DNA from: Betaproteobacteria bacterium
GTDB taxonomy: Bacteria > Pseudomonadota > Gammaproteobacteria > Burkholderiales > Casimicrobiaceae
Direction of reading: 5' to 3'
Assembly (NCBI GenBank): GCA_029884335.1
Contig: JAOUIA010000019.1
Location: 1 to 59,069, forward strand
DNA: 59,069 bases
Below the pieces are notes generated by a model, which had not been told where the DNA came from, did no database searches, and saw only the letters and a program-made list of their open reading frames with translations. This document shows, piece after piece, positions 1-9,708 of this stretch; position 1 is the first letter of the stretch; each line of letters starts with the position of its first letter. Made by a program: the position numbers and the translations under genes.

Positions 1-24
1 CGGGACAGGGGGGCGAGGGGCCGC

Positions 25-219
25 TCATTCGGCCTCGTCGATCCAGGTCATCTGGATCGCCTCGAGGATCTTCTCGCTGCTCTTCTGCGGATCGTCGGAG
101 AAGCCGGGCAGCTCGCAGACCCAGCGGTGGAGGTCGGTGAAGCGCACGTACTGCGGGTCGACGTCCGGATGCGCCTCGAGGAGCGCGATCGCGACGTCGC
201 GGGTGTCGGTCCACTTCAT
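25..219 (-). CDS. iscX: Fe-S assembly protein IscX
   Basis: IscX is a small acidic iron-binding adaptor that binds the IscS desulfurase and tunes cluster assembly. The 64-residue product is the normal family size. It opens [10 protein letters not shown], carries the conserved [14 protein letters not shown] segment (about residues 21-34) and ends in acidic WIDEAE. Its ATG overlaps the fdx stop by four bases (216-219), so it is the last gene of the isc operon and probably translationally coupled to fdx. Identification rests on sequence and on position after fdx. Confidence 0.93.
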   Translation of the reverse strand: MKWTDTRDVAIALLEAHPDVDPQYVRFTDLHRWVCELPGFSDDPQKSSEKILEAIQMTWIDEAE

Positions 220-584
220 CGTTCGTCTCCTCCGCCCGCCGCCGGGGACTTCGTCTCGCGGGCGTAGTTGATCGTGTACTTCGGGATCTCGACGGTGAGC
301 GGCGCATCGCCCACGATCGCCTGGCACGACAGGCGCGACACGCTCGTCAGCCCCCACGCGCGGTCGAGCAGGTCGTCCTCCTCCTCCGAGGACTCCGCCA
401 GCGAGTCGAAGCCCTCGCGGACGATGACGTGGCAGGTCGTGCACGCGCAAGACTTCTCGCAGGCGTGCTCGACGTCCACGCCGTGGTCGAGCAGGTTGTC
501 GAGGAGCGAGCGGCCCGCGTCGCCCTCGAACGTCCTGCCGTCGGGACAGAGCTCGGCGTGGGGCAGCACGGTGATCGTGGGCAT
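216..584 (-). CDS. fdx: ISC-type [2Fe-2S] ferredoxin
   Basis: Electron donor of the ISC cluster assembly pathway, cytoplasmic. The cluster ligands are visible as C-x5-C-x2-C ([10 protein letters not shown]) plus a distal Cys in RLSCQ, the adrenodoxin-like pattern. The ATG at 584 gives [14 protein letters not shown], the usual family N-terminus, 122 aa. A GTG six bases upstream (590) would overlap the hscA stop in a GTGA arrangement and cannot be excluded. It lies between hscA and iscX in the canonical order. Confidence 0.94.
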   Translation of the reverse strand: MPTITVLPHAELCPDGRTFEGDAGRSLLDNLLDHGVDVEHACEKSCACTTCHVIVREGFDSLAESSEEEDDLLDRAWGLTSVSRLSCQAIVGDAPLTVEIPKYTINYARETKSPAAGGGDER

Positions 585-586
585 CG

Positions 587-2455
587 TCACTCGCCGACCA
601 GCGTGTCGACGCTGCGGCCCGCGAGGGCCTGCGACACCGTCCGGTCCATCCGTCGCGCGGCAAAGCCCTCGCTGGCGCGGTTGAGCGCCTCGGCCGACGC
701 GCGCAGCGCGCCGGCGTCGTCGCCGCGCCGCCGCAGCGCGACCTCCGCGAGCGCCGCCTCGATCGCCGCGCGCTCGCGCTCATCCAGCAGGTCGCCGTCG
801 GCCGCGACCGCGTTGCGCACCTGCTCGGCGAGCTGGTCGGCCTCGACCGCGGCCTCCGCGAAGGCGCGCGCGGCCATGTCCTCGGCGGCGTGCGCGTACG
901 AGTCCTGCAGCATGCGCGCGACCTCGTCGTCGGTGAGCCCGTACGAGGGCTTGACGACCACCGACGACTCGATCCCCGTGGCCTGCTCGCGCGCCGAGAC
1001 CGAGAGCAGGCCGTCGGCGTCGACCTGGAACGTGACGCGGATGCGCGCGGCCCCCGCCGCCATCGGCGGAATGCCGCGCAGCTCGAAGCGGGCGAGCGAA
1101 CGGCAGTCGGCGACGCGCTCGCGCTCGCCCTGCACGACGTGGATCGCCATGGCCGACTGGCCGTCGCGATAGGTCGTGAACTCCTGCGCGCGCGAGACCG
1201 GAATCGTCGAATTGCGCGGCACGATCTTCTCGGCGAGGCCGCCCATCGTCTCCAGGCCCAGCGACAGCGGGATCACGTCGAGCAGCAGCCAGTCGTCGCC
1301 GCGCTCGCGGTTGCCGACCAGCGCGTTGGCCTGGATCGCGGCGCCCAGCGCGACCACCTCGTCCGGGTTCAGGTTGATGAGCGGCGGCTGGCCGAAGAAC
1401 TCGGCGACCGCGCGGCGGATGCGCGGCATGCGCGTCGCGCCGCCGACCAGCACCACGCCCTTGACGTCGGCGACGCCGAGCTTCGCGTCGCGCAGCGCGC
1501 GGCGCACCGGCTGCAGCGTCTTCTGCACGAGCTGCTGCGAGATGCCGGCGAACGTCTCCGCGGTCAGCGAGAGGTTGACGTCGTCGCCCGTGGACAGCCG
1601 CGCGACGATCGGCGCCGCCTGGTGCCCGGTGAGCATCTCCTTCGCCTCGCGCGACTTGACCAGCAGCAGCCGAGCGTCGGAGGGTGCCAAAGGCGGCAGC
1701 TTGCCGGCCTCCAGCGCCCAGCAGAACACGCGGTGGTCGAAGTCGTCGCCGCCGAGCGCGGAGTCCCCACTCGTCGCGAGCACCTCGAACACGCCGCGCG
1801 TCAGCCGCAGGATCGAGATGTCGAACGTGCCGCCGCCGAGGTCGTAGACCGCGTAGACGCCCTCGGCCGCGTTGTCGAGGCCGTAGGCGATCGCCGCGGC
1901 CGTCGGCTCGTTCAGCAGCCGCAGCACCGGGAGTCCCGCGAGCTTCGCCGCGTCCTTCGTCGCCTGCCGCTGCGCGTCGTCGAAGTACGCGGGCACCGTG
2001 ACCACCGCGCCCTCGACCGGCCCGCCGAGCTGCGTCTCGGCGCGCAACCGCAGGTGGCGGAGGATGTCGGCGGAGACCTCGACGGGGCTCTTCACGCCGT
2101 GGCGCGTGCCGATCTGCACCATGCCCGGCGCATCGACGAAGCGGTACGGGAAGCGGCGATCGTCGGCGAGGTCGGCGAGCCCGCGGCCCATGAAGCGCTT
2201 GACCGACACCACGGTGTTCTGCGGATCGAGCGACTGGTGCGCCATCGCCGCGTAGCCGACTTCCACGCCGTCCGGCGCGTAGCGAACGATCGACGGGACG
2301 AGCGGCCGGCCTTCCTCGTCGGGCAGCACCACGGGGATGCCGTTGCGCACCGTCGCAACCAGCGAGTTCGTCGTGCCGAGATCGATGCCGATCGCGCGCT
2401 TCGGCTCGCGTGCGGGCGGCGAGGCCTCGGGCTCGGCGATCTGGAAGAGCGTCAC
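587..2455 (-). CDS. hscA: Fe-S assembly Hsp70 chaperone HscA
   Basis: Specialised Hsp70 that, with HscB, releases the cluster from IscU using ATP. 622 aa, the family size. The nucleotide-binding domain starts at about residue 21 (GIDLGTTNS), has the phosphate-2 motif [11 protein letters not shown] and the adenosine motif [10 protein letters not shown]; the substrate-binding domain follows ([11 protein letters not shown]) with a helical lid. The start is a GTG overlapping the hscB stop in a GTGA junction, implying coupled translation. It would act on the LPPVK motif seen in the IscU of this operon. Confidence 0.96.
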   Translation of the reverse strand: MTLFQIAEPEASPPAREPKRAIGIDLGTTNSLVATVRNGIPVVLPDEEGRPLVPSIVRYAPDGVEVGYAAMAHQSLDPQNTVVSVKRFMGRGLADLADDRRFPYRFVDAPGMVQIGTRHGVKSPVEVSADILRHLRLRAETQLGGPVEGAVVTVPAYFDDAQRQATKDAAKLAGLPVLRLLNEPTAAAIAYGLDNAAEGVYAVYDLGGGTFDISILRLTRGVFEVLATSGDSALGGDDFDHRVFCWALEAGKLPPLAPSDARLLLVKSREAKEMLTGHQAAPIVARLSTGDDVNLSLTAETFAGISQQLVQKTLQPVRRALRDAKLGVADVKGVVLVGGATRMPRIRRAVAEFFGQPPLINLNPDEVVALGAAIQANALVGNRERGDDWLLLDVIPLSLGLETMGGLAEKIVPRNSTIPVSRAQEFTTYRDGQSAMAIHVVQGERERVADCRSLARFELRGIPPMAAGAARIRVTFQVDADGLLSVSAREQATGIESSVVVKPSYGLTDDEVARMLQDSYAHAAEDMAARAFAEAAVEADQLAEQVRNAVAADGDLLDERERAAIEAALAEVALRRRGDDAGALRASAEALNRASEGFAARRMDRTVSQALAGRSVDTLVGE

Positions 2456-2982
2456 GATTCCATCGCCTCGAGCATCGCGCCGACGTCCTCGGCGACCTTG
2501 GCGAGAAACTTGAGCTCGCGCACCGCCACGCGCGCCGGCTCGGGGTCGCCCGTCCCGTCGAGCAGCGCCGCGAGTTCGCCCTGCCTGGCGCTCTGCTCGG
2601 CGCGGATGGCCGCGACGATCGCGTCGAGCGCGGCGACGTCCTCGCTCTCGGCGGCGCTCGCCGCACGCTCGCGGCGCTCGAGTTGCGCTTCCAGAAAAGC
2701 CAGCGACAGCTTCGTGTCGCGCTGGTCCATCGCGTCGACGCCGCGCAGCCCGAGCAGGTAGCGCGCGCGCTCGACCGGGTCCTTGAGCGTCCGGTAGGCC
2801 TCGTTGACGCGTGCCGAGGACTGGTGCGCGACGCGCCGCTCGGCGTCGCTGCCGCCGCCGAAGCGGTCCGGGTGCACCTCGGCCTGCAGTCCGCGATAGG
2901 CCGAGTCGAGCGCGCCCTCGTCGATGGCGTAGCGCTGCGGCAGGCCGAACAGCTCGAAGTGGTTGCAGGAGAAGTCGATCAT
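2452..2982 (-). CDS. hscB: Fe-S assembly co-chaperone HscB (J protein)
   Basis: J-domain partner of HscA that delivers IscU and stimulates its ATPase. The J domain is N-terminal with the diagnostic HPD at residues 37-39 (EVHPDRF); the C-terminal helical bundle binds IscU. The start is set at the internal ATG ([15 protein letters not shown]), because six residues of a longer frame (MRRGRA) do not resemble the family. Product 176 aa. It overlaps hscA by four bases and follows iscA after about 67 bases. Confidence 0.94.
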   Translation of the reverse strand: MIDFSCNHFELFGLPQRYAIDEGALDSAYRGLQAEVHPDRFGGGSDAERRVAHQSSARVNEAYRTLKDPVERARYLLGLRGVDAMDQRDTKLSLAFLEAQLERRERAASAAESEDVAALDAIVAAIRAEQSARQGELAALLDGTGDPEPARVAVRELKFLAKVAEDVGAMLEAMES

Positions 2983-3049
2983 CGCTCGCCCCCTTCGCAC
3001 GGGGGGCTCGGGCGCAGGAAGCGCCGCGGGCAGGGCCGCGACGCCCGGG

Positions 3050-3373
3050 TCACACGTTGAACGACTCGCCGCAGCCGCAGGCGTTCTTGACGTTCGGGTT
3101 GTTGAACTTGAAGCCCTCGTTCAGCCCCTCGCGCGCGAAGTCGAGCTCCATGCCCTCGAGGTAGGGCAGGCTCTTCGGGTCGACCAGCACCTTGACGCCG
3201 TAGAACTCGTAGGTGAGGTCCTCGGGCTTCACCTCGTCGGCGAACTCGATCTTGTACGCCAGCCCGGAGCAGCCCGAGGTGCGCACGCCGAGCCGCAGCC
3301 CCACGCCGCGCCCGCGCCGGCCGAGCTGCGCCGCCACGTGCTTCGCTGCGCTTTCGGTGAGCGTGATCGCCAT
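3050..3373 (-). CDS. iscA: A-type iron-sulfur carrier IscA
   Basis: A-type carrier that receives iron or clusters and passes them to [4Fe-4S] targets. 107 aa, usual size. The three ligand cysteines are C35 (TSGCSGLAY) and C99/C101 (ACGCGESF). The start ATG gives [13 protein letters not shown], the conserved N-terminus; the open frame extends further upstream but only through the end of iscU. Thirteen bases separate it from the iscU stop. Confidence 0.95.
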   Translation of the reverse strand: MAITLTESAAKHVAAQLGRRGRGVGLRLGVRTSGCSGLAYKIEFADEVKPEDLTYEFYGVKVLVDPKSLPYLEGMELDFAREGLNEGFKFNNPNVKNACGCGESFNV

Positions 3374-3386
3374 CGTCGCTGTCCCT

Positions 3387-3824
3387 CTAGTCTGCCGCGC
3401 GCGGCTGCGGCGCGCAGGCGTCGACCTCGGCCTCGCCCGCCTCCCCCGCGTGCTTCGCCTTGTAGTCGGCCACCGCGGCCTTGATCGCATCCTCGGCCAG
3501 GATCGAGCAGTGGATCTTGACCGGCGGCAAGGCCAGCTCGCTCGCGATGTGGGTGTTCTTGATGGCGAGCGCCTCGTCGAGCGTCTTGCCCTTCACCCAC
3601 TCGGTCACCAGCGACGACGACGCGATCGCCGAGCCGCAGCCGTAGGTCTTGAACTTCGCGTCCTCGATGACGCCGTCCGCCCCCACCTTGATCTGCAGCT
3701 TCATCACGTCGCCGCACGCGGGCGCGCCGACCATGCCGGTGCCCACGCCCGCGTCGTCCTTCGGCAGCGAGCCGACGTTGCGCGGGTTCTCGTAGTGGTC
3801 GATGACTTTTTCGCTGTACGCCAT
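3387..3824 (-). CDS. iscU: Fe-S cluster scaffold IscU
   Basis: Scaffold on which [2Fe-2S] clusters are built from IscS sulfur. The start [18 protein letters not shown] is family-standard. Ligands C37, C63 and C106, the D39 that assists release, and the HscA-binding LPPVK (99-103) are all present. Length is 145 aa against roughly 128 in well-studied homologues: a C-terminal extension after AVADYKAK adds about 20 residues (Ala/Glu-rich, with extra Cys137). It is separated from iscS by about 165 bases containing two hairpins. Confidence 0.95.
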   Translation of the reverse strand: MAYSEKVIDHYENPRNVGSLPKDDAGVGTGMVGAPACGDVMKLQIKVGADGVIEDAKFKTYGCGSAIASSSLVTEWVKGKTLDEALAIKNTHIASELALPPVKIHCSILAEDAIKAAVADYKAKHAGEAGEAEVDACAPQPRAAD

Positions 3825-3900
3825 GCCGCTCTCCTCAATGACCGCCCCGATCCTTCTCAACACCGTGATCGAAGCGCTCGTCGTTTCGTGCCCTTTTCCG

Positions 3901-3986
3901 TCGGAAGGCGCCGGGCCGCCCCAAGCCTTCCGACCTGTTCCTGTACTACCCGGCGAAATTTCGCGCGCTCCTGGCGCGAAATTTCG
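3901..3986 (-). promoter_or_regulatory. Two hairpins in the iscS-iscU intercistronic gap
   Basis: The gap between iscS and iscU holds two inverted repeats: a 9-bp stem (3901-3909 with 3925-3933, loop 15) and a 13-bp perfect stem (3954-3966 with 3974-3986, loop 7) whose arms contain GAAATTTC. In the minus-strand transcript both would form after the iscS stop and before the iscU start. No T-run follows, so they look more like processing, stability or pausing structures than a full terminator. Function is inferred. Confidence 0.6.
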
Positions 3987-3989
3987 TCG

Positions 3990-5198
3990 TCAGTGTGCCG
4001 CCCACTGCACGGTGCTGAGGTCCACGCCCTCCTTGTGCATCTCCCACAGCGGCGAGAGCTCGCGCAGCTTCGCGATCTTGCGCTGCAGCAGGTCGACCGC
4101 GTAGTCGATCTCCTCGGCCGTGGTAAAGCGCCCGACGGTGAAGCGGATCGAGCTGTGCGCGAGCTCGTCGCTGCGGCCGAGCGCGCGCAACACGTACGAG
4201 GGCTCGAGCGAGGCCGACGTGCACGCCGAGCCCGAAGACACGGCGACGTCCTTGATCGCCATGATCAGGCTCTCGCCCTCGACGAAGTTGAAGCTGACGT
4301 TGAGGTTGTGCGGCACCCGGCGCTCCATGTCGCCGTTGACGTACACCTCCTCGATCTTCGACAGCCCCTGCCACAGCCGGTCGCGCAGGCCCCGGATGCG
4401 CTCGTTCTCCTGCGCCATCTCCAGCCGCGCGAGGCGGAACGCCTCGCCCATGCCGACGATCTGGTGCGTGGGCAGCGTGCCCGAGCGCATGCCGCGCTCG
4501 TGGCCGCCGCCGTGCATCTGCGCCTCGATGCGCACGCGCGGCTTGCGGCGCACGTACAGGGCGCCCACGCCCTTCGGCCCGTAGGTCTTGTGCGCCGAGA
4601 AGCTCATCAGGTCGACCTTGAGCCTGCCGAGGTCGATCGGCACCTTGCCGGTCGCCTGCGCGGCGTCGACGTGGAAGACGATGCCGCGCTTGCGGCACAT
4701 CTCGCCGATCGCAGCGACGTCCTGGATCACGCCGATCTCGTTGTTCACCAGCATCACGGACACGAGGATCGTGCCGGGCCGCAGCGTGCGCTCGACCATG
4801 TCCAGGTCGAGCAGCCCGTCGGGCCGGACGTCGAGGTAGGTCGCCTCGAAGCCCTCGCGCTCGAGCTCGCGCACCGTGTCGAGCGTGGCCTTGTGCTCGG
4901 TCTTGACGGTGACGACGTGGCGCCCCTTGTCCTTGTAGAAGTGCGCCGCGCCCTTGAGCGCGAGGTTGATCGACTCGGTCGCGCCCGAGGTCCAGACGAT
5001 CTCCTTCGGGTCACAGCCGACCAGCGCGGCCACCTCGGCGCGCGCCTGCTCCACCGCCGCCTCGGCATCCCAGCCGAACGCGTGCGAGCGCGAGGCCGGA
5101 TTGCCGAAGTTCTGCGTCAGCCAGGGAATCATCTTCTCGGCGACGCGCGGGTCGACGGGCGTCGTGGCCGAGTAGTCGAGGTAGATCGGTAGCTTCAT
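3990..5198 (-). CDS. iscS: Cysteine desulfurase IscS
   Basis: PLP enzyme that takes sulfur from L-cysteine as a persulfide and passes it to IscU and to tRNA thiolation enzymes. 402 aa. The PLP lysine is K204 in [12 protein letters not shown]; the catalytic Cys is C326 in the mobile loop [21 protein letters not shown] binds the cofactor. The start is the ATG giving [16 protein letters not shown]. It follows iscR by 17 bases. The C-terminus (STVQWAAH) matches the IscU-binding tail of group I desulfurases. Confidence 0.96.
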   Translation of the reverse strand: MKLPIYLDYSATTPVDPRVAEKMIPWLTQNFGNPASRSHAFGWDAEAAVEQARAEVAALVGCDPKEIVWTSGATESINLALKGAAHFYKDKGRHVVTVKTEHKATLDTVRELEREGFEATYLDVRPDGLLDLDMVERTLRPGTILVSVMLVNNEIGVIQDVAAIGEMCRKRGIVFHVDAAQATGKVPIDLGRLKVDLMSFSAHKTYGPKGVGALYVRRKPRVRIEAQMHGGGHERGMRSGTLPTHQIVGMGEAFRLARLEMAQENERIRGLRDRLWQGLSKIEEVYVNGDMERRVPHNLNVSFNFVEGESLIMAIKDVAVSSGSACTSASLEPSYVLRALGRSDELAHSSIRFTVGRFTTAEEIDYAVDLLQRKIAKLRELSPLWEMHKEGVDLSTVQWAAH

Positions 5199-5215
5199 GG
5201 CTTTGCGGGGCTGGC

Positions 5216-5701
5216 TCAGGCGACGTTCACGGGCTGGCTCTCGCGCGCCGGCGGGCCGCGGCGATCCTCGAGCACGGCCACCTCGCGCTGCTTCTCGTGC
5301 TGCTGGGCGACCAGGTCGGCCAGCGTCGCCGAGCGCAGGAACGCGAAGATGTGCGCGTTGAGCCCGGCCCACAGCTCGTGCGTCATGCAGCGCCGGTCCC
5401 CCTCGCGGCAGTTCTCGCGTCCGCCGCACTGAGTGGCGTCGATCGGCTCGTCCACCGCCAGGATCACGTCCGCGACGGACACCTCCGCCGCCGCCCGCGC
5501 CAGATTGTAGCCGCCGCCCGGCCCGCGCACGCTCTCCACGAGCCCGGCGCGGCGCAGCTTGCCGAAAAGCTGTTCCAGGTAGGACAGCGAAATCTTCTGA
5601 CGATCCGCCACAGCTGCCAGCGTCACCGGACCGCCGGTGCCGTACAGCGCGACGTCGATCATGGCGGTTACGGCGAATCGACCCTTCGTGGTCAGGCGCA
5701 T
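5216..5701 (-). CDS. iscR: Rrf2-family Fe-S sensor repressor IscR
   Basis: [2Fe-2S]-sensing repressor of the isc operon. The winged HTH occupies roughly residues 1-70 ([16 protein letters not shown] is the recognition region). Cluster cysteines C92, C98 and C105 lie in [14 protein letters not shown]. The start is the ATG giving [14 protein letters not shown], standard for the family; upstream in-frame codons belong to the promoter region. 161 aa. First gene of the operon, so feedback control through the operator at 5771-5795 is expected. Confidence 0.96.
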   Translation of the reverse strand: MRLTTKGRFAVTAMIDVALYGTGGPVTLAAVADRQKISLSYLEQLFGKLRRAGLVESVRGPGGGYNLARAAAEVSVADVILAVDEPIDATQCGGRENCREGDRRCMTHELWAGLNAHIFAFLRSATLADLVAQQHEKQREVAVLEDRRGPPARESQPVNVA

Positions 5702-5770
5702 GCGTGCCCCCAGTTGTTGCGCCCGCGGGCTCTCCCCGGGCTGGTTGTCTCGATCAGCAGGAATGATGAC

Positions 5771-5795
5771 ATTCCCGACCGATTTAGTCAACCAA
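5771..5795 (-). promoter_or_regulatory. Type 1 IscR operator upstream of iscR
   Basis: Read on the minus strand the site contains TTGACT-AAATC-GGTC-GGGAAT, which fits the published E. coli type 1 IscR consensus (YYGACT-RWWWY-AGTC-RRSTAT) with few mismatches (one at AGTC). It lies 70-94 bases before the iscR ATG; TTGACT could double as the -35 element, with a -10 expected near the AATGTCATCAT stretch. Holo-IscR binding here would repress the operon when clusters are plentiful. Confidence 0.7.
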
Positions 5796-5819
5796 AAGCC
5801 CGATTAGTTCACTCGGACT

Positions 5820-6575
5820 CTACTCGAGCAGCTTGTTGATCGGCGCCGGGTCGAAGCGCTCGGCGGTCGCCTTCGCGTCGCCCATCTCGAGCCCGTCGCG
5901 CTGCAGCTGGGCGACGAGGCGCTCGATCCTCTCGTCGGTAGCGGCTGCGTGGTCGAGCAGCTTGTGGATCGCCTGGACGACCGGGTCGTTCATATCCGCC
6001 GAGATCGCGTAGGCGGAGAAGCCGATGCGGCTCGCCTGCTGCTCGCGCCGCTCCTCGTCCTCGGGCGTGACCACGCGCGCGGGAATGCCGACGGCGGTCG
6101 AGCCCGGAGGGACGTCGCGGACCACGACCGCGTTGGAGCCGATCTTCGCGCCTTCCCCGATCTCGATCGGCCCGAGGATCTTGGCGCCCGCCCCGATCAC
6201 CACCCCGCGGCCGAGCGTGGGGTGGCGCTTGCCCTTCTTCCACGACGTCCCGCCGAGCGTCACGCCGTGGTACAGCGTGCAGTCGTCGCCGACGACCGCG
6301 GTCTCGCCGATCACGATCCCCATGCCGTGGTCGATGAACACGCGCCGGCCGATTGCGGCGCCGGGGTGGATCTCGATGCCGGTGAGAAACCGGCCCAGGT
6401 GCGACGCCAGCCGCCCGAGCCAGCGCAGGCCGTGGCGCCACAGGCGGTTCGCCACCCACCGGTGCCAGACGAGCGCGTGCAGCCCCGGGTAGCACGTGAG
6501 CACTTCCCATGCGCCGCGGGCGGCCGGGTCGCGGTCGAAGACGACCGCGATGTCTTCGCGCAGTCGATCGAACAT
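5820..6575 (-). CDS. cysE: Serine O-acetyltransferase
   Basis: Acetylates L-serine with acetyl-CoA, the committed step of cysteine synthesis. The N-terminal helical part (about 1-75) is followed by left-handed beta-helix hexapeptide repeats ([20 protein letters not shown] and the [17 protein letters not shown] region with the catalytic His of DHGMG and YHGV). The start ATG gives [12 protein letters not shown]; a longer frame exists without family resemblance. 251 aa. It sits upstream of the isc operon on the same strand, linking cysteine supply to IscS. Confidence 0.93.
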   Translation of the reverse strand: MFDRLREDIAVVFDRDPAARGAWEVLTCYPGLHALVWHRWVANRLWRHGLRWLGRLASHLGRFLTGIEIHPGAAIGRRVFIDHGMGIVIGETAVVGDDCTLYHGVTLGGTSWKKGKRHPTLGRGVVIGAGAKILGPIEIGEGAKIGSNAVVVRDVPPGSTAVGIPARVVTPEDEERREQQASRIGFSAYAISADMNDPVVQAIHKLLDHAAATDERIERLVAQLQRDGLEMGDAKATAERFDPAPINKLLE

Positions 6576-6737
6576 GCGCGCATTTTCGCATTTTCCGACT
6601 CCGATGCTCAACTATTGAACGCGATCGGAATCGCAGGGCGTGAAGGGGGCTGTTTTGCTACACTCGCCCGACCCGACGGAGCGCGCTCCTCGCTGCGCAG
6701 TCTGCGCACGAACGACGCCCCGCACCCTGGAGGATCC

Positions 6738-7772
6738 ATGCTGCACATCCGTTCGCTCGCCGCCGCGGCGCTCGCGCTGCTCGCCGCGCTCCCTGCCGCG
6801 GCGCAGGAAGTCACCCTGAAGGTCGCGCACTTCTGGCCGCCCGGCGCGATGCCGCCGTCGACGCTGCTCGCGCCGTGGTGCGACAGGATCGCGAAGGACT
6901 CCGGCGGGCGGCTCAAGTGCCAGATGTACCCGGCGATGCAGCTCGGCGGCACGCCGCCGCAGCTCGTCGACCAGGTGAAGGACGGTGTGGCCGACGTCGT
7001 GTGGACCCTGCCCGGCTACACCGCGGGGCGCTTCCCGCTGATGGAGGTCTTCGAGCTGCCGTTCATGTCCTCCTCCGCCGAGGCGACGTCGCAGGCGGCC
7101 TGGGAGTACTACGAGAAGTTCGCGCAGAAGGAGTTTCCCGGCGTGAAGATGCTCGCGGTCAACGTGCACGACAACGGCTTCGTGCACGGCCGCGAGAAGC
7201 AGGTGAAGACGCTGGCCGACTTCAAGGGCCTCAAGTTCCGCGCGCCCACGCGGCAGACGAACAAGATGCTCGGCGCGCTCGGCGCCACGCCGGTCGGCAT
7301 GCCGCTGCCCGCGCTGTCCGACGCGCTGTCGAAGGGCGTGATCGACGGCTACCTGCTGCCCTGGGAGGTGATCCCGTCGATCAAGGCGCACGAGCTCACG
7401 AAGTTCCACAGCGAGACCGACCCCAAGGCGCGCGCGCTCTACACGGCCGTGTTCACGCTGCAGATGAACCAGGCGAAGTACGACGGCCTCCCGGCGGACC
7501 TGAAGAAAGTGATCGATGCCAACAGCGGCGCGGCGCTGTCGCGCAGCTTCGGGCGCGGGTGGGACGCCTCCGCCCCGGCGGCGCGGAAGCTCGCGGTCGA
7601 GCGCGGCAACACGTTCTACACGATCCCGGCCTCCGAGCTCGTCAACTGGGAGAAGGCCACGGCCAACCTGGACGACGACTGGGTGAAGGACGTCACCGCG
7701 AAGGGGCACGACGGCAAGGCGCTGCTGCAGTTCGCGCGCGACGCGATCAAGAAGCACGAAGGCGCCAAGTGA
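6738..7772 (+). CDS. dctP: TRAP transporter periplasmic solute-binding protein (DctP family)
   Basis: Binds an organic acid-type ligand in the periplasm and hands it to the DctQM membrane pair. 344 aa, with a signal peptide ending ALPAAAQ (about residue 22). The DctP fold is recognisable in KVAHFWPPG, the ADFKGLKFRAPT segment and the family Arg in KFRAP that usually contacts a carboxylate. RBS GGAGG at 6729-6733 fits the ATG. The substrate cannot be read from sequence. Confidence 0.92.
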   Translation: MLHIRSLAAAALALLAALPAAAQEVTLKVAHFWPPGAMPPSTLLAPWCDRIAKDSGGRLKCQMYPAMQLGGTPPQLVDQVKDGVADVVWTLPGYTAGRFPLMEVFELPFMSSSAEATSQAAWEYYEKFAQKEFPGVKMLAVNVHDNGFVHGREKQVKTLADFKGLKFRAPTRQTNKMLGALGATPVGMPLPALSDALSKGVIDGYLLPWEVIPSIKAHELTKFHSETDPKARALYTAVFTLQMNQAKYDGLPADLKKVIDANSGAALSRSFGRGWDASAPAARKLAVERGNTFYTIPASELVNWEKATANLDDDWVKDVTAKGHDGKALLQFARDAIKKHEGAK

Positions 7773-7794
7773 CGGCCTGACCGCGCAACGGTGA

Positions 7795-7825
7795 AGGGCG
7801 CGGATCTCCCGCGCCCTCTTTTTTT
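7795..7825 (+). terminator. Intrinsic terminator hairpin between dctP and dctQ
   Basis: Nine-base GC-rich perfect stem (7795-7803 with 7809-7817), five-base loop, then C and seven T. It starts 22 bases after the dctP stop and ends 18 bases before dctQ. Its position inside the operon suggests partial termination that makes more binding protein than permease, a common arrangement in uptake systems. Confidence 0.8.
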
Positions 7826-7843
7826 CCACCCTCGCACGAAGCG

Positions 7844-8368
7844 ATGGACGCCCCGCTCTCCCGGCGCCCGCCCGCGGACCCGCTCGGCCGGGCGCTGTTC
7901 GGACTCTCGCGCGCCTTCGCGCTGGCGGGCGGCGTGATCGTCGTCGCGATGACGCTGATGACGCTGGTCTCCATCGCCGGCCGGGCGCTCCTCTCGATGC
8001 CGCTGCAGGGCGACTACGAGCTGATCCAGCTCGGCACGGCGGTCGCCGTGGCGGCCTTCCTGCCGATGACGCAGCTGCGTGGCGGTCACGTCATCGTCGA
8101 CTTCTTCACCGCGCGCTCGCCGGCCTCCTTGCGCGCGCGGTTTGACGCGCTCGGCGCGCTGCTCGTCGGGCTGGCCGGCGCCGTGCTGGCGTGGCGCATG
8201 ACGGTCGGGGCGATCGGCCTGCAGCAGGCCAACGACCAGACGACGATCCTCGGCTTCCCGACGTGGATCGCCGTGGCGCTGATGGTGCCCTCGTTCGCGC
8301 TCCTCGGCGCGGCGGGGCTCTACACCGCCGGCCTGCACTTCGCGCGGCGCGGCGGCGAAGAAGCATGA
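7844..8368 (+). CDS. dctQ: TRAP transporter small permease (DctQ family)
   Basis: Four-helix small membrane subunit of the TRAP transporter. 174 aa with hydrophobic stretches at roughly 24-45 (FALAGGVIVVAMTLMTLVSIAG), 60-80, 105-125 and 140-165; the family motif around GDYELIQLGTAVAVAAFLPM is clear. It overlaps dctM by four bases (ATGA at 8365-8368), so the two permease parts are co-translated. Confidence 0.9.
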   Translation: MDAPLSRRPPADPLGRALFGLSRAFALAGGVIVVAMTLMTLVSIAGRALLSMPLQGDYELIQLGTAVAVAAFLPMTQLRGGHVIVDFFTARSPASLRARFDALGALLVGLAGAVLAWRMTVGAIGLQQANDQTTILGFPTWIAVALMVPSFALLGAAGLYTAGLHFARRGGEEA

Positions 8369-9687
8369 CGGGGGTCGAGTTCGGCTTCCTGATGTTCGGC
8401 GTCATGCTGGCGCTGCTCGCCATCCGCGTGCCCATCGGCATCGCGATGCTCGCCACCGGCGTGGCCGGCTACGTGACGATGACCGGCTGGGCGCCGCTGC
8501 TCAGCTACCTCAAGACGGTCGCCTACGGGCGCTACTCGGTCTACGACCTGTCGGTCGTGCCGATGTTCCTGCTGATGGGCCAATTCGCCAGCCGCGGCGG
8601 GCTGTCGAAGTCGCTGTTCGACGCCGCGAACGCGCTGATCGGCCACTGGCGCGGAGGCGTCGCGATGGCCGCGATCGGCGCGTGCGCCGCGTTCGGCGCG
8701 ATCTGCGGCAGCTCGCTCGCGACCGCCGCGACGATGGGACAGGTCGCGCTGCCGGAGCTGCGCCGCCTCCGCTACGAGCCTGCGCTCGCCACCGGCACGC
8801 TCGCCGCCGGCGGCACGCTGGGCATCCTGATCCCGCCCTCGGTCGTGCTGGTGATCTACGCGATCCTCGCCGAGCAGAACATCGCCAAGCTGTTCATGGC
8901 GGCGTTCGTGCCCGGCATCCTCGCCGCGTTCGGCTACCTCGTCGCCATCGCCGTCTACGTTCGCGTGAAGCCCGGGTCGGGCCCGAGCGGCGAGAACGCG
9001 TCGTGGCCGGCGCGCCTCAAGGCGCTGCGCGACGTGTGGCCGGTGCTGCTGCTCTTCCTCGCCGTGATCGGCGGCATCTACGGCGGCGTGTTCACGCCGA
9101 CGGAGGCTGCCGCGATCGGCACCGTCGGCTCGCTGTTCTTCGCCGTGTGGCTGGGCGGCATGCGCTGGAGCGGCTTCGTCGAGTGCCTCTACGGCACCGC
9201 CGAGGCGACCGGCATGATCTTCCTCATCCTGCTCGGCGCCGACGTGCTCAACGTGTTCCTCGCGCTGACGCAGATGCCCGTCGAGCTCGCGAAGTGGGTC
9301 GGCGGCACCGGGCTGCCGCCGCTCGTCGTGCTGCTCGTCATCATCGGCATCTACCTGATCCTCGGCTGCCTGATGGACAGCCTGTCGATGATCCTGCTCA
9401 CCGTGCCGATCTTCCTGCCGATCGTCATGGGCTTCGACTACTTCGGGCTCAACCCGACCGACAAGGCGATCTGGTTCGGGATCATCGCGCTGATGGTCGT
9501 CGAGATCGGGCTGATCACCCCGCCGGTCGGCATGAACGTCTACATCATCAACAGCCTCGCGCGCGACGTGCCGATGGCCGAGACGTTCCGGGGCGTCGTG
9601 CCGTTCCTCGTCTCCGACGCGGTGCGGGTGACGCTGCTGGTGTTCTTCCCGATCCTCTCGCTGTGGCTGGTGCGGATGCTCGGCTGA
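8365..9687 (+). CDS. dctM: TRAP transporter large permease (DctM family)
   Basis: Sodium-coupled transport subunit, 440 aa, about 12 membrane segments. Characteristic signatures include FGAICGSSLATAATMGQVALPEL, GGTLGILIPPSVVLVIYA and the C-terminal GLITPPVGMNVYII. The start is the ATG in the ATGA overlap with dctQ; an upstream extension of the frame lies inside dctQ. With dctP and dctQ it forms one complete tripartite system. Confidence 0.94.
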   Translation: MTGVEFGFLMFGVMLALLAIRVPIGIAMLATGVAGYVTMTGWAPLLSYLKTVAYGRYSVYDLSVVPMFLLMGQFASRGGLSKSLFDAANALIGHWRGGVAMAAIGACAAFGAICGSSLATAATMGQVALPELRRLRYEPALATGTLAAGGTLGILIPPSVVLVIYAILAEQNIAKLFMAAFVPGILAAFGYLVAIAVYVRVKPGSGPSGENASWPARLKALRDVWPVLLLFLAVIGGIYGGVFTPTEAAAIGTVGSLFFAVWLGGMRWSGFVECLYGTAEATGMIFLILLGADVLNVFLALTQMPVELAKWVGGTGLPPLVVLLVIIGIYLILGCLMDSLSMILLTVPIFLPIVMGFDYFGLNPTDKAIWFGIIALMVVEIGLITPPVGMNVYIINSLARDVPMAETFRGVVPFLVSDAVRVTLLVFFPILSLWLVRMLG

Positions 9688-9708
9688 GCCGGGCTGCTTT
9701 CCCGCCTC

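Noticed and set aside
890-2761. 623-codon plus-strand open frame opposite hscA/hscB
   Set aside because: Antisense shadow of the GC-rich hscA reading frame; low-complexity Arg/His/Val-rich translation, no family motif.
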